Assembly (NCBI GenBank): GCA_041920415.1
Contig: JBHGYD010000015.1
Location: forward strand, 8,997 to 72,996
DNA from: JBHGYD01 sp041920415
GTDB lineage: Bacteria > Bacillota > Bacilli > Bacillales > Anoxybacillaceae
Direction: 5' to 3'
DNA length: 64,000 bases
Part shown: piece by piece, positions 42,955-51,124 of the stretch
Position numbering within the stretch: position 1 is the first letter of the stretch
Layout: each line of letters opens with the position of its first letter
Program-made: the position numbers and the translations under genes
The notes under the pieces: generated by a model
The model's input: only the letters and a program-made list of their open reading frames with translations
What the model was told of the DNA's origin: nothing
Databases searched by the model: none

Positions 42955-43237
42955 GAAAGATTTCGCGATGGTTTTCTTGAAGTTTCCGCTGCAAGTCATC
43001 AAGTGAAGGTACTTCGTTTTCAAACTTGTATGAACCAAGACGAATGAGCGAGTATTCATTGCCTGGATTGAAGACGACTTCGACGATTTCTTCCGTTCCG
43101 CAATCGATTTCTTGAAAATGGTTTGTGCCTAAAACGCGAACGTCTACTGTTTTATATTTTCCTAATAGGACGTGGTACCCTTCTTTCAACTCATCCGTAA
43201 AAATCGTTTTCATACTCATTAATTCGTGAACAATCAT
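42935..43237 (-). CDS. hypothetical protein, 100 residues
   Basis: Starts MIVHELMSMKTIFTDELKEGYHV and runs as an acidic beta-rich protein (KYKTVDVRVLGTNH, EEIVEVVFNPGNEYSLIRLGSYKFE) ending in a short helix. I do not recognise it. GGGAG is 7 bases before the ATG at 43237; the frame is open farther upstream to 43489, but that part lacks a ribosome site and looks non-coding. Own terminator. No signal or membrane segment. Confidence 0.6.
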   Translation of the reverse strand: MIVHELMSMKTIFTDELKEGYHVLLGKYKTVDVRVLGTNHFQEIDCGTEEIVEVVFNPGNEYSLIRLGSYKFENEVPSLDDLQRKLQENHREIFQGAVSA

Positions 43238-43593
43238 CTTTGCACTCCCTCGATTCTCATAAGAACTGTTCCATAAAGAATATACTATAAAACGAAAAAA
43301 ATTGTGTTCGTTTTCACAAACGTTCAAAAATTTGTCACTTCTTTCTATATGAAAGAGTAAGACACTTTCAATCGGAAGGTGTTTTTTATTGAAGGCTATG
43401 TTAAATTTCTCTATTGACATCTGGTGTTTACGAACAATTTGGATGGTATTAGTGAGAAAGGTATTTGAGTTGGTTTCGATTTTAAGCATCGAAGTGACAA
43501 TGAAACTGTAAGCAAAATGATTGTAGAAAGTTGTATATTTTCAATCAATCTCACATATGATGTTTAAGAATGTCAATAAAGTGATTGCTTATT

Positions 43594-43680
43594 CTTCAAC
43601 TCTCATGGAAGAACGAATTAACTTCCATCATCTGTGGTGAAGCTCGCTTCATGGTTGGCTAACAGGCAGTAATGTTCAAT
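43594..43680 (+). repeat. dispersed repeat, copy 2 of 3
   Basis: Core CATGGAAGAACGAATT...CTTCCATCATCTGTGGTG...GGCTAACAGGCAG, matching 14712-14801 and 44424-44538. Read as protein it gives MEERINFHHLW and then a stop. It sits about 100 bases before the GNAT gene; no other gene is seen in 43238-43787. Confidence 0.65.
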
Positions 43681-43787
43681 AAATTGTTTGTTATAATGTC
43701 TAACATACTTGTTGTGCGAGAAAATTTCTTCGTCTATATTAGGTGGATATATCATACCAAATTGAGGTGTTTGTGTTGTTTGGTGAT

Positions 43788-44282
43788 GTGAAAATTGAAG
43801 AATTAAAATCAATTGGAGAACATATTGATAAGCTTTCAGAACTTCTGGTAAAGGTAGTAGAGGATGGTGCGTCAATTGGTTTTCTACCGCCAATGAAACT
43901 TTCAGAGGCGAAAAAATATTGGGAAAACGTATTAACCCCTGAAGTGATTCTATTTGTCGCTAAAATAAACAATCAGATAGTCGGAAGTGTACAGTTACAT
44001 TTATGCACTAAGCAGAACGGTGGTCATAGAGCCGAAATCGCAAAATTAATGACACACCCTAATTATCGACGTAATGGTATCGGTCGATCACTAATGCAAA
44101 AGGTTGAAGAAAGAGCAAAACAAGAAGGTAGGTCTCTTTTAGTTCTCGATACAAGAGAAGGAGACCCTTCTAATCACCTCTATACTTCAGTAGGTTTTGT
44201 TGAAGCGGGACGAATCCCTAACTATGCCAAGTCAGCAAATGGGGAACTACATACAACTGTTTTTTATTATAAATCTTTTTAA
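43788..44282 (+). CDS. GNAT-family N-acetyltransferase
   Basis: 164 residues from GTG 43788; a longer form from GTG 43743 is possible. The acetyl-CoA-binding motif A is HRAEIAKLMTHPNYRRNGIGRSLMQKVEERAK (in the order motif, Q/RxxGxG/A as RRNGIG). The segment LLVKVVEDGASIGFLPP is common in GNAT proteins of Bacillus. The end LYTSVGFVEAGRIPNYA is typical. It should acetylate an amine or small antibiotic-like compound; the substrate is unknown. The ribosome site is weak (GGTGAT), which makes the start uncertain. Isolated gene between two repeat copies. Confidence 0.8.
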   Translation: MKIEELKSIGEHIDKLSELLVKVVEDGASIGFLPPMKLSEAKKYWENVLTPEVILFVAKINNQIVGSVQLHLCTKQNGGHRAEIAKLMTHPNYRRNGIGRSLMQKVEERAKQEGRSLLVLDTREGDPSNHLYTSVGFVEAGRIPNYAKSANGELHTTVFYYKSF

Positions 44283-44423
44283 CTTAACCATAGTTAATTG
44301 CTAATGGAATTATAAAAATGGAAGCATCTAATTTTCGATACCTTTTGGAAATTTAAAAGGTTTTATGCATAATATTATCATCTTACATCTTCAACTATCC
44401 TGAAAATTAATATTTTCACCCTT

Positions 44424-44538
44424 CTGATGGTGCCGCAACTATGCGGCATGGTTGTCTCCCATGGAAGAACGAATTGCCTTCCATCATCTTTGGTGCCGTG
44501 AAGCGATGCATGGGTGGCTAATGGGTAGCATCAGTTAA
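44424..44538 (+). repeat. dispersed repeat, copy 3 of 3
   Basis: Ends CTGATGGTGCC...GGTAGCATCAG are inverted with mismatches. Includes a private hairpin GCCGC-AACTAT-GCGGC and the shared core ATGGAAGAACGAATTGCC. From ATG 44461 an uninterrupted frame reads MEERIAFHHLWCREAMHGWL and five more residues. This is the only copy without a broken frame. Confidence 0.65.
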
Positions 44539-44546
44539 ATAAAGCA

Positions 44547-44581
44547 AAATGAAGACCTTCGAATCGAAGGTCTTCATTTTT
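44547..44581. terminator. bidirectional terminator
   Basis: AAATGAAGACCTTCG / CGAAGGTCTTCATTT with a 3-4-base loop and a T-run. It follows repeat copy 3 by a dozen bases. The rest of 44283-44736 has no gene. Confidence 0.75.
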
Positions 44582-44736
44582 AATGTAAAATCAACAATAT
44601 TCATTAACATAGCCTATTGAAAAAATAATATGTTAAGAAAAATAATGGTATAATTGGTAAATAGAATTGGATAAAGCAGTGAAGATAAAAAGGGAGTGCC
44701 GTAGCTACAATAGGAATCAGAAATGAGGAAACAACG

Positions 44737-46014
44737 ATGAGAATACGAGATTGGGATCGCAATTTAAAGGTTCGCTTATTTGGCGAAGCGTTAATGAATG
44801 TGACTTTTTGGATGTTTTTTCCGTTTATGGCTATTTATTTTACGGAATCGTTCGGGAAAGAGCAAGCAGGACTTCTATTAATCTTTTCGCAAATTTTTTC
44901 CGTGATAGCGAGTTTAATGGGGGGATATTGCGCCGATAAGTTTGGACGAAAGCGAATGATGGTATTATCGGCGTGTGGTCAAGGTCTTGCCTTTTTCTTG
45001 TTTGCACTGGCAAGCTCGCCATGGTTTACATCGCCATTTGTCGGCTTCGTTTGTTTTACGTTGGCAGGAATTTGTGGCTCGTTTTATTGGCCGGCCAGTC
45101 AAGCGATGGTTGCTGATGTTGTGCCGGAAGAACATCGCGGTCATGTGTTTGCGGTGTTTTATACATCAATCAACATTGCCGTTGTGGTTGGACCGATGAT
45201 CGGTGGGATGTTTTATGCCGATCATCGCTTTGAATTATTGCTGATCACTTCGTTTTCTGGCTTGCTTTTAGCAACTCTTTTAGCAAAATGGTTGCGTGAA
45301 ACCGTACCAGTGCAGCTTGTGGCGGAACAAGGGAGCAGTAAATGGTACGAGTTTATATGGAACCAAATTCGCCAATATGGAATCATTGTGCGCGATCAAA
45401 CGTTTTTATTGTTTATAGTGGCGGGAATTCTAGTCGGGCAGACGTTTATGCAGCTCGATTTGTTAATCCCTGTGTATACAAAAGATGTCGTTGACAAGCA
45501 AACGTTATTTTCTTTTGGCGATTGGTCGGTTACATTGAGCGGTGAAAAGGCGTTTGGCTTGCTGATTTCGGAAAATGGGCTTCTTGTTGCTCTATTTACC
45601 GTTTGGGTAACGAGATGGATGGAACGTTATCAAGAACGTTCGGTGTTTATCGGGTCATCGGTTGTGTATGGGATTTCCATTATCTTATTTGGTCAGACGA
45701 CAAAAATTTGGGGATTGATTGTTGTGATGGCTGTCTTTACATTTGCAGAATTGATGACAGCAGGCATTCAACAAACATTCATTTCTAAGCTGGCCCCAGA
45801 GGAAATGCGCGGACAATATTTCGCTGCAGCAAGCTTGCGCTGGACGATTGGTCGAACGCTCGCTCCGCTTTCGATTACAGCGACGCTTTGGTTTGGTTAT
45901 CAATGGACGTTTTTGTTGTTAAGTTTGCTTGCATTTGTAAGTGCATGTTTATACTTCGTGATGTTTCAACGATTGGAAAAACAACAAACAAAACGCACCA
46001 TACCGCAATCATAA
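44737..46014 (+). CDS. MFS multidrug-type transporter
   Basis: 425-residue transporter with 12 predicted membrane helices. The loop 2-3 motif GGYCADKFGRKRMM (about 62-75) and the proline/glycine-rich helix 5 signature (NIAVVVGPMIGGMF, about 148-161) are those of drug:H+ antiporter MFS proteins, like YttB/MdtH-type proteins of Bacillus. The expected role is proton-driven export of small hydrophobic compounds. GAGGAAAC precedes the ATG. Followed by a hairpin and then the histidine phosphatase gene; they may not be cotranscribed. Confidence 0.83.
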   Translation: MRIRDWDRNLKVRLFGEALMNVTFWMFFPFMAIYFTESFGKEQAGLLLIFSQIFSVIASLMGGYCADKFGRKRMMVLSACGQGLAFFLFALASSPWFTSPFVGFVCFTLAGICGSFYWPASQAMVADVVPEEHRGHVFAVFYTSINIAVVVGPMIGGMFYADHRFELLLITSFSGLLLATLLAKWLRETVPVQLVAEQGSSKWYEFIWNQIRQYGIIVRDQTFLLFIVAGILVGQTFMQLDLLIPVYTKDVVDKQTLFSFGDWSVTLSGEKAFGLLISENGLLVALFTVWVTRWMERYQERSVFIGSSVVYGISIILFGQTTKIWGLIVVMAVFTFAELMTAGIQQTFISKLAPEEMRGQYFAAASLRWTIGRTLAPLSITATLWFGYQWTFLLLSLLAFVSACLYFVMFQRLEKQQTKRTIPQS

Positions 46015-46036
46015 GAAAAGCGGAATCAGCGCGATT

Positions 46037-46074
46037 AGCTCTCGAAGCGAAATGTCTTGCGCTTCGAGGGAGCT
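46037..46074. repeat. hairpin between the MFS and phosphatase genes
   Basis: AGCTCTCGAAGCG / CGCTTCGAGGGAGCT imperfect stem of about 13 bp. No T-run on the plus strand; it may be an attenuating or mRNA-stabilising hairpin. Confidence 0.45.
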
Positions 46075-46144
46075 GGTTTGGTCAAAGAGAAGCTAGACAA
46101 TATGAAAAGAAAGCTGCTTTTATTTATGTTTAGGGGGGATGTAG

Positions 46145-46717
46145 ATGGAAATCACGTTGATTCGGCACGGAAAATCTCAATGGCAAGAACATCGTTGGAT
46201 GCGCCCCGCTGAGTTTGCGAAATGGGTGGAAAACTATGATGCACACCGCATATGTGAAGATGATGAGATTCCTCAAGCAACGTTAGAAAAAGTAAAAAAT
46301 GCGAACGTGGTCATCACCAGTACATTGCCGCGGGCAATCCATTCGGCTGAGCGGTTATGCCCCTCTTGTATAATCGAAACAAACGAGTTGTTTCGTGAAG
46401 TAGCGACACCGATTCCGTTTTCCAACATCCCTTTCATCCCGTTACCGACTCACGTATGGCTCATATTCGCGCGAATGTGTTGGCTGTGTGGCTATGCTTG
46501 CGATGTTGAATCATATCCACAAGCAAAGGAGCGGGCAAAGAAAGCCGCGGATGTATTGATTGAATATGCGGGAACGTACGGGACTGTCGCTGTTGTTGGA
46601 CATGGATGGTTCAATCGGTTGGTAGGAAAACAATTGCAGAAAAAAGGCTGGAAACGCACAACGGGAGAAAGTGCAAAACATTGGCATGCGGTTTCTTATA
46701 CCTTTTATAATAAATAA
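46145..46717 (+). CDS. histidine phosphatase family protein
   Basis: 190 residues. The catalytic start motif LIRHGKS (5-11) holds the phospho-histidine H8, and VVGHGWFNRL (about 150-159) holds the second histidine; STLPRAIHSAERL has the conserved arginine. It lacks most of the helical cap seen in phosphoglycerate mutase, so it is a small phosphatase of unknown substrate. A GGGGGGAT ribosome site is 5-6 bases before the ATG. Confidence 0.82.
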   Translation: MEITLIRHGKSQWQEHRWMRPAEFAKWVENYDAHRICEDDEIPQATLEKVKNANVVITSTLPRAIHSAERLCPSCIIETNELFREVATPIPFSNIPFIPLPTHVWLIFARMCWLCGYACDVESYPQAKERAKKAADVLIEYAGTYGTVAVVGHGWFNRLVGKQLQKKGWKRTTGESAKHWHAVSYTFYNK

Positions 46718-46841
46718 AGATGCCGTGTTTGGCTCGGTGTGTACGAAGGCCGGTTGTTTCATTAACATATTTTCCCTGTTTCTGTCATAAAGATGAACTA
46801 GGAAACGTTGACGGAATGTAGAACGGGAGAGGGGAAGATAG

Positions 46842-47627
46842 GTGAAACAGAATGCAACACACGAGACGAACACCGATGAGACGATAGTGTCAGCACACTC
46901 AAACGATGAAGCGGAAATGATCGCAAACCAAGAATACGCGGTACAAGCGCGCTATAAGCAGCGGAAACAAGCGCGTTTTTTTGCGCAACATCGACGGTAC
47001 CTTCGACCGCTTTTGCTTATTGCTGTTATTGTTGCTGTTTTTTGGCTTGTAGGTGTCGGGATAGTGAAAGGGTACGGGGCGCTTAAAAACGCAGCGGGCA
47101 AAGAAGTGGCGATCATGCGCTTTGAACAAGCGTTAAAAGAAAGAGATATCGCTGCATTAAAACGTTATGTACGAATGCCTGACGAAACGATGTCGGTTGA
47201 CAAAACGACATTTGCCCCGCTTTTTGCGTATTTAGATGCGCATCCACAAGCGTACAAGACGCTTCATCGTGATTTAGAGCAGCAATGGAACAATAAACAT
47301 GTGTACATAAAAGGATTGACATCGCAACCGCCGATTTTTTCGATGGAAGTATATGAGAAACAATTTTTTTTGTTCAATCAATATATGTTTGAACCAACAT
47401 TATACTCCTTAATCGTTCATGTCGAAGGGGAAGATGTCACCTTATTTGTGAATGGGAAAAAAGTTCAAGGAGAGGTCACAAAAGAGCCGTTCTCACAAAA
47501 ACTCGGTTCATATCTTCCTGGTATGTATGAAATTACAGCTGTGAGAAAAGAAGGAGAAGAAACCGTAAAGGAAACGAAAAAAGTTGTTTTATTTGGCGGG
47601 AAAAGAGTACATGAAGTTCATTTTTGA
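46842..47627 (+). CDS. TcaA-like single-pass membrane protein
   Basis: 261 residues: an acidic then basic cytoplasmic N-terminus (1-54), one membrane helix (about 55-74), and an extracellular part. Residues about 80-160 (IMRFEQALKERDIAALKRYVR) resemble the TcaA second domain, and LFVNGKKVQGEV...LGSYLPGMYEITAV the following domain of TcaA/YvbJ proteins. TcaA has a zinc ribbon in front; this protein lacks it. In staphylococci TcaA influences glycopeptide response; the role here is unknown. The start is GTG with GAGGGGAAG upstream. Terminator behind it. Confidence 0.65.
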   Translation: MKQNATHETNTDETIVSAHSNDEAEMIANQEYAVQARYKQRKQARFFAQHRRYLRPLLLIAVIVAVFWLVGVGIVKGYGALKNAAGKEVAIMRFEQALKERDIAALKRYVRMPDETMSVDKTTFAPLFAYLDAHPQAYKTLHRDLEQQWNNKHVYIKGLTSQPPIFSMEVYEKQFFLFNQYMFEPTLYSLIVHVEGEDVTLFVNGKKVQGEVTKEPFSQKLGSYLPGMYEITAVRKEGEETVKETKKVVLFGGKRVHEVHF

Positions 47628-47631
47628 ACGT

Positions 47632-47667
47632 AAGGAGATCCTCGGAAAAAGCAGGATCTCCTTGTTT
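47632..47667. terminator. bidirectional terminator
   Basis: AAGGAGATCCT / AGGATCTCCTT, an 11-bp stem with a 10-base loop and GTTTCG tail, between convergent genes. Confidence 0.7.
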
Positions 47668-47669
47668 CG

Positions 47670-48356
47670 TTAATACGTAAATACCGCTTGGACGATTGCG
47701 GTAATAATAATATCTTGCGCTTGAATCGGGGGCGTGGTTTGTTGTTCGGCAAGCACCATCGTCGTACGAGGCGAAGGAGGGACAATCGTGGATATGCTTT
47801 CTTCTTTCATTTGAATCGGAATTTCATGGAGAGGAATGCCGATCGCGCGGGCGATAACGACCGCTTTTTCTTGGGCGTTTTTTACTGCTTTCGCTAAGGC
47901 CTGTTGGTAATAAGGCTGTTCATTAGCGAGTTTAAATTGAATATGGCGCGCAATGTTCGCGCCGCTGGCCACTGCGGTTTCGTAAATGTGGCCTACTTTT
48001 TTCACGTCTTTTACGGTAATGTCAAAAATGTGCTCGACTTCGTATCCGGCTAACAGCGCCGTTGTATTCGTATAGTTATATTTTGGATAAATGGAAAAAG
48101 AGGCGGTATCAATATCTTCGTCGCGAACGCCAATGGCTTGTAATGCTTGAATCATCGTATTTGCTCGTCTGGCATTTTCCGAAAGCGCTTCTTGGGCATT
48201 CGTATGTTCGGTGCGGATACCGAGTGTAATGATTACGGTATCTGGTTTGACGGTGAACGTTCCTTGTCCGGTGACGGTAATCGTTTGGAGTGATGATTGG
48301 ACAGCTGGCGGTGTGGCTTGTTGTGAATAGTATGGATGCATACGCCAATCATGCAT
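47670..48356 (-). CDS. SIMPL-domain (DUF541) protein
   Basis: 228 residues. After a short Tyr/His-rich start, residues about 23-225 are a SIMPL domain: ITVTGQGTFTVKPDTVIITLGI (beginning), ALQAIGVRDEDIDTASFSIYP, YEVEHIFDITVKDVKKVG and KNAQEKAVVIARAIG. No signal peptide is visible, unlike in many DUF541 proteins. Function unknown; relatives such as BP26 and YggE have stress or channel-like roles. The ATG at 48356 has GAGGTGG upstream; the longer open frame would run into the small gene before it. Probably in an operon with that small gene. Confidence 0.8.
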   Translation of the reverse strand: MHDWRMHPYYSQQATPPAVQSSLQTITVTGQGTFTVKPDTVIITLGIRTEHTNAQEALSENARRANTMIQALQAIGVRDEDIDTASFSIYPKYNYTNTTALLAGYEVEHIFDITVKDVKKVGHIYETAVASGANIARHIQFKLANEQPYYQQALAKAVKNAQEKAVVIARAIGIPLHEIPIQMKEESISTIVPPSPRTTMVLAEQQTTPPIQAQDIIITAIVQAVFTY

Positions 48357-48372
48357 AGGACCACCTCTTTCA

Positions 48373-48522
48373 TTAAGCTGCTTTATGGCGATCGTCTTCG
48401 TCAAGAAGATACGTTTGTTTCAAGTCCCAATAATATACCCGCGGCAATCCAACGTAACACCAATATTCTTTTAATAATGTAATGCCGACAAAATAAACCA
48501 TTTGCCAATCGATGTGTTTCAT
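48373..48522 (-). CDS. small hypothetical protein upstream of the SIMPL gene
   Basis: 49 residues from ATG 48522, reading MKHIDWQMVYFVGITLLKEYW and ending LLDEDDRHKAA. GGAG lies 9 bases before this ATG, whereas the ATG at 48531 overlaps the site. It is rich in Tyr and Trp (WCYVGLPRVYYWDL) and ends acidic. The next gene starts 17 bases on, so they are likely cotranscribed. Family not recognised. Confidence 0.6.
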   Translation of the reverse strand: MKHIDWQMVYFVGITLLKEYWCYVGLPRVYYWDLKQTYLLDEDDRHKAA

Positions 48523-48682
48523 GACATTCATCTCCTCACACAAATTCTCTTTTTACAGCATATTCACCCTCAAAGTTGTCTTATGACGTACATGAAATGA
48601 AACGAAATGAACGGTTAAAACGTATGAAAGAAAGAGGACATGCTATAATGAAAGTAAATGGTTTGCGAGGAAGGGATGAACA

Positions 48683-49348
48683 ATGAAAAAGTTTTTCATG
48701 ACACTATGGCGTTTGTTCGTTTCGTGGAATGTCGGTCTTGTTGTGGCAATTGTCACGTTTTTTCTGTTTGACTATCAATTTTTTCTTTCATTTTTATCAG
48801 GGACGGCGGTTATGTTTATCACATCAGCGTATATGAAACGAAAGGCGAATCGAATCGCGGCGGTCGATCTTTTAAAAGAAGAAAAAGATTATATACGCAC
48901 GCAGCTGATGGAAGCACGGAAAAAATGGAAACGGATGCGCCGGGCGCGGTTGAAAGTCCGTTCGCTGGTGATGTGGCAAAAAATTTCACGCGTTTGTACG
49001 GCCGTCGAGAAAATGATGGAGGCAGTTCGACAACATCCACACCAATTTCGCGCGGCGCAGTCGTTTTTTATGAATGAATTGGATTTAGCGGTGACGATCA
49101 TTGAAAAGTATGTGTATTTAGTCAATCAACCTGTTCGAAATGAAGAGATGAAGGAAGCGCTGCATCGGACAGAAATGCTTCTTGATGAGCTGGCGAGCTC
49201 GGCAGAACAACGATTGCTGGAAATTCTTTCGAACGATGTGTTCGATTTAAAGATTGACACAAAATTACTGGAGCAGTCGTTAGAACAACAGAAACAATCG
49301 GAGACGATGGAATGGAGAAAGGAGAAGGAATATGAAACCGTTCGATAA
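48683..49348 (+). CDS. xpaC: XpaC-like protein (5-bromo-4-chloroindolyl phosphate hydrolysis family)
   Basis: 221 residues: two N-terminal membrane helices (about 6-30 and 32-48) followed by a charged helical domain with MWQKISRVCTAVEKMMEAV and FFMNELDLAVTIIEKYVYL, the XpaC family pattern. In B. subtilis xpaC sits directly before yaaN, as here. The biochemical role is not settled; the family name comes from the phenotype of an early clone. AGGAAGG precedes the ATG. The end overlaps yaaN by 17 bases. Confidence 0.82.
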   Translation: MKKFFMTLWRLFVSWNVGLVVAIVTFFLFDYQFFLSFLSGTAVMFITSAYMKRKANRIAAVDLLKEEKDYIRTQLMEARKKWKRMRRARLKVRSLVMWQKISRVCTAVEKMMEAVRQHPHQFRAAQSFFMNELDLAVTIIEKYVYLVNQPVRNEEMKEALHRTEMLLDELASSAEQRLLEILSNDVFDLKIDTKLLEQSLEQQKQSETMEWRKEKEYETVR

Positions 49349-50507
49349 CGCGCCATCGAATGAACAAGATTGGACAAGCTCGCTCGATTCGTTATTAGAA
49401 AATCCGTTTGCTTTACCAATGGAAGCGGAAACTACACTGGTTGAAGGTGAAAAGCAACCGCCAAAACTGATTGATACATTAAAACAAGAGCATCGCGAAA
49501 AAGCGCTTCAGCTTTCCAAGCAAATTGACCCACGCAATCAACAAGCGATCATCCAATACGGGGTTGCCGCGCAGGCGGAGCTGTCGAAGTTTTCGCATGC
49601 GATTCTTAATCATGTACAAACGAAAAACGCCGGGCCTGTTGGTGAAGTTATTAGCGAACTAATGACAAAAATCAAGGAAGTCAACCCAGATGATTTACTT
49701 TCGGCAAAAAAGGGGATTTTTTCTCGTTTATTTAGCTCCATGTCAAAATCGCTGCAAGGAATGGTTGCGAAATACCAAAAAATCGGCGTTGAAATTGATA
49801 AAATTGCTGATCAGCTAGAAAAACACCGTCAATTATTGTTTCGCGATATCATGATGTTAGAAACGTTATACGAAAAAAATAAGGAATATTTTGATGCGCT
49901 CAATATTTATATTGCTGCTGCAGAGCTGAAATTAGAAGAATTGCGAACAACGATCATCCCCGAGCAAAAAGCAAAAGCGGAACGTTCTGGAAATCAAATG
50001 GATATGCAAGAAGTCAATGATCTGATGCAATTTGCCGATCGTTTGGAAAAACGGATTCATGATTTAAAATTAAGCCGCCAAATTACGATTCAAACAGCCC
50101 CGCAAATTCGCATGATTCAACACATGAACCAAACGTTAGTCGAGCGAATTCAGTCATCGGTGTTAACAGCGATTCCGCTTTGGAAAAACCAAGTCGTGAT
50201 CGCTCTCACATTATTCCGGCAGAAAAAAGCGGTAGAGGCGCAAAAACAAGTGACACAAACAACGAATGATTTACTTCTTCGCAATTCGGAAATGCTGAAA
50301 ATCAACAGTATCGAAGTCGCGAAAGAAAATGAACGTGGGTTAGTGGACATCGAAACGTTAAAGAAAACACAAGAAAACTTAATTACTACATTGGAAGAAA
50401 CGTTAAAAATTCAACAAGAAGGGCGCCTCAAGCGCCAACAAGTCGAGCGCGAATTAGTAACGATGGAAGAACAATTAAAGAAAACGTTATTGTCGATGAA
50501 AAAATAA
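49332..50507 (+). CDS. yaaN: TelA/YaaN-family toxic-anion resistance-like protein
   Basis: 391 residues, soluble and almost entirely helical. ALQLSKQIDPRNQQAIIQYG near residue 57 and the following GEVISELMTKIKEVNPDDL are typical for TelA-type proteins. Then YIAAAELKLEELRTTIIP (about 195), SRQITIQTAPQIRMIQHMN and NSIEVAKENERGLVDIETL. Family members are linked to tellurite or bacteriocin tolerance, but in Bacillus the role is open. GGAGAAGG precedes the ATG inside xpaC. A strong terminator follows. Confidence 0.87.
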   Translation: MKPFDNAPSNEQDWTSSLDSLLENPFALPMEAETTLVEGEKQPPKLIDTLKQEHREKALQLSKQIDPRNQQAIIQYGVAAQAELSKFSHAILNHVQTKNAGPVGEVISELMTKIKEVNPDDLLSAKKGIFSRLFSSMSKSLQGMVAKYQKIGVEIDKIADQLEKHRQLLFRDIMMLETLYEKNKEYFDALNIYIAAAELKLEELRTTIIPEQKAKAERSGNQMDMQEVNDLMQFADRLEKRIHDLKLSRQITIQTAPQIRMIQHMNQTLVERIQSSVLTAIPLWKNQVVIALTLFRQKKAVEAQKQVTQTTNDLLLRNSEMLKINSIEVAKENERGLVDIETLKKTQENLITTLEETLKIQQEGRLKRQQVERELVTMEEQLKKTLLSMKK

Positions 50508-50512
50508 TGAAA

Positions 50513-50543
50513 AGAAGGCTGACTTCAAGTCAGCCTTCTTTTC
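50513..50543. terminator. terminator of xpaC-yaaN
   Basis: AGAAGGCTGAC / GTCAGCCTTCT 11-bp stem, 5-base loop, TTTT; symmetrical enough to serve the opposite small gene too. Confidence 0.8.
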
Positions 50544-50591
50544 ATCAAGCGAATGTGAACGCAATGAAGTGTCTCATCGTGTTTTTGCGCA

Positions 50592-50714
50592 TTAATCCGC
50601 TGGTTGATTTGGTCCTTCTAATTTCTTATCCCCATATCCTGTTTTTGGTTTCATCTCTTTTTCCGACTGTCTATTCTGATGTTCTAAACGGCGTTCATGG
50701 TTGTTTTTTTTCAT
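50592..50714 (-). CDS. small spore-like hydrophilic protein, 40 residues
   Basis: Reads MKKNNHERRLEHQNRQSEKE and ends KPKTGYGDKKLEGPNQPAD. A KPKTGYG.KKL.GPN.P tail occurs, as far as I recall, in very small conserved proteins of spore-forming Bacillaceae. AAAGGATG is about 7 bases before the ATG. The yaaN terminator lies 50 bases beyond its stop. Strongly hydrophilic, no cysteine. Its size puts it below usual gene-finding limits. Confidence 0.6.
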   Translation of the reverse strand: MKKNNHERRLEHQNRQSEKEMKPKTGYGDKKLEGPNQPAD

Positions 50715-51124
50715 CACTCTTCATCCTTTCCAAACATGTTTTCAACGGTTAGTTTGCCTTTTTTTCGTTTTTATATTTAGTGAAAAATTGGAATGTAAGC
50801 ATCAAACATGAGCGCGTTCGTGATTGACAAAGCAGAAGAGGGATTTTCTGTTGAATGTAAGTTTCTGATGAAGTATCAACAATAAACAGAAAACGTGCAA
50901 CTTGCCGAAAGAAGCTGCGAGCCGTCTGACGATCATCGTTCTTAGTAACGAAATGATGCCGATATGGAACGGTAGAAGAGGTTATTGTCGATGTAGAAAG
51001 ATCCACAAAAAGAAAGCAAATTATGCTTACAACATGTCAAGATGATGAAAAGAGTCTTGACGTCGTTTTTATGAAGCGTTTTATAATAGAGCTTGTACAT
51101 GTTTATTCGGGGGAGAGAACGAGA

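Noticed and set aside
43238..43489. 84-codon N-terminal extension of the small gene at 42935
   Set aside because: The extension lacks a ribosome site; the GGGAG site and ATG at 43237 define the gene better.
50749..51006. 85-codon minus-strand frame in the gap before the DMT transporter
   Set aside because: Composition is not protein-like and there is no ribosome site or similarity.
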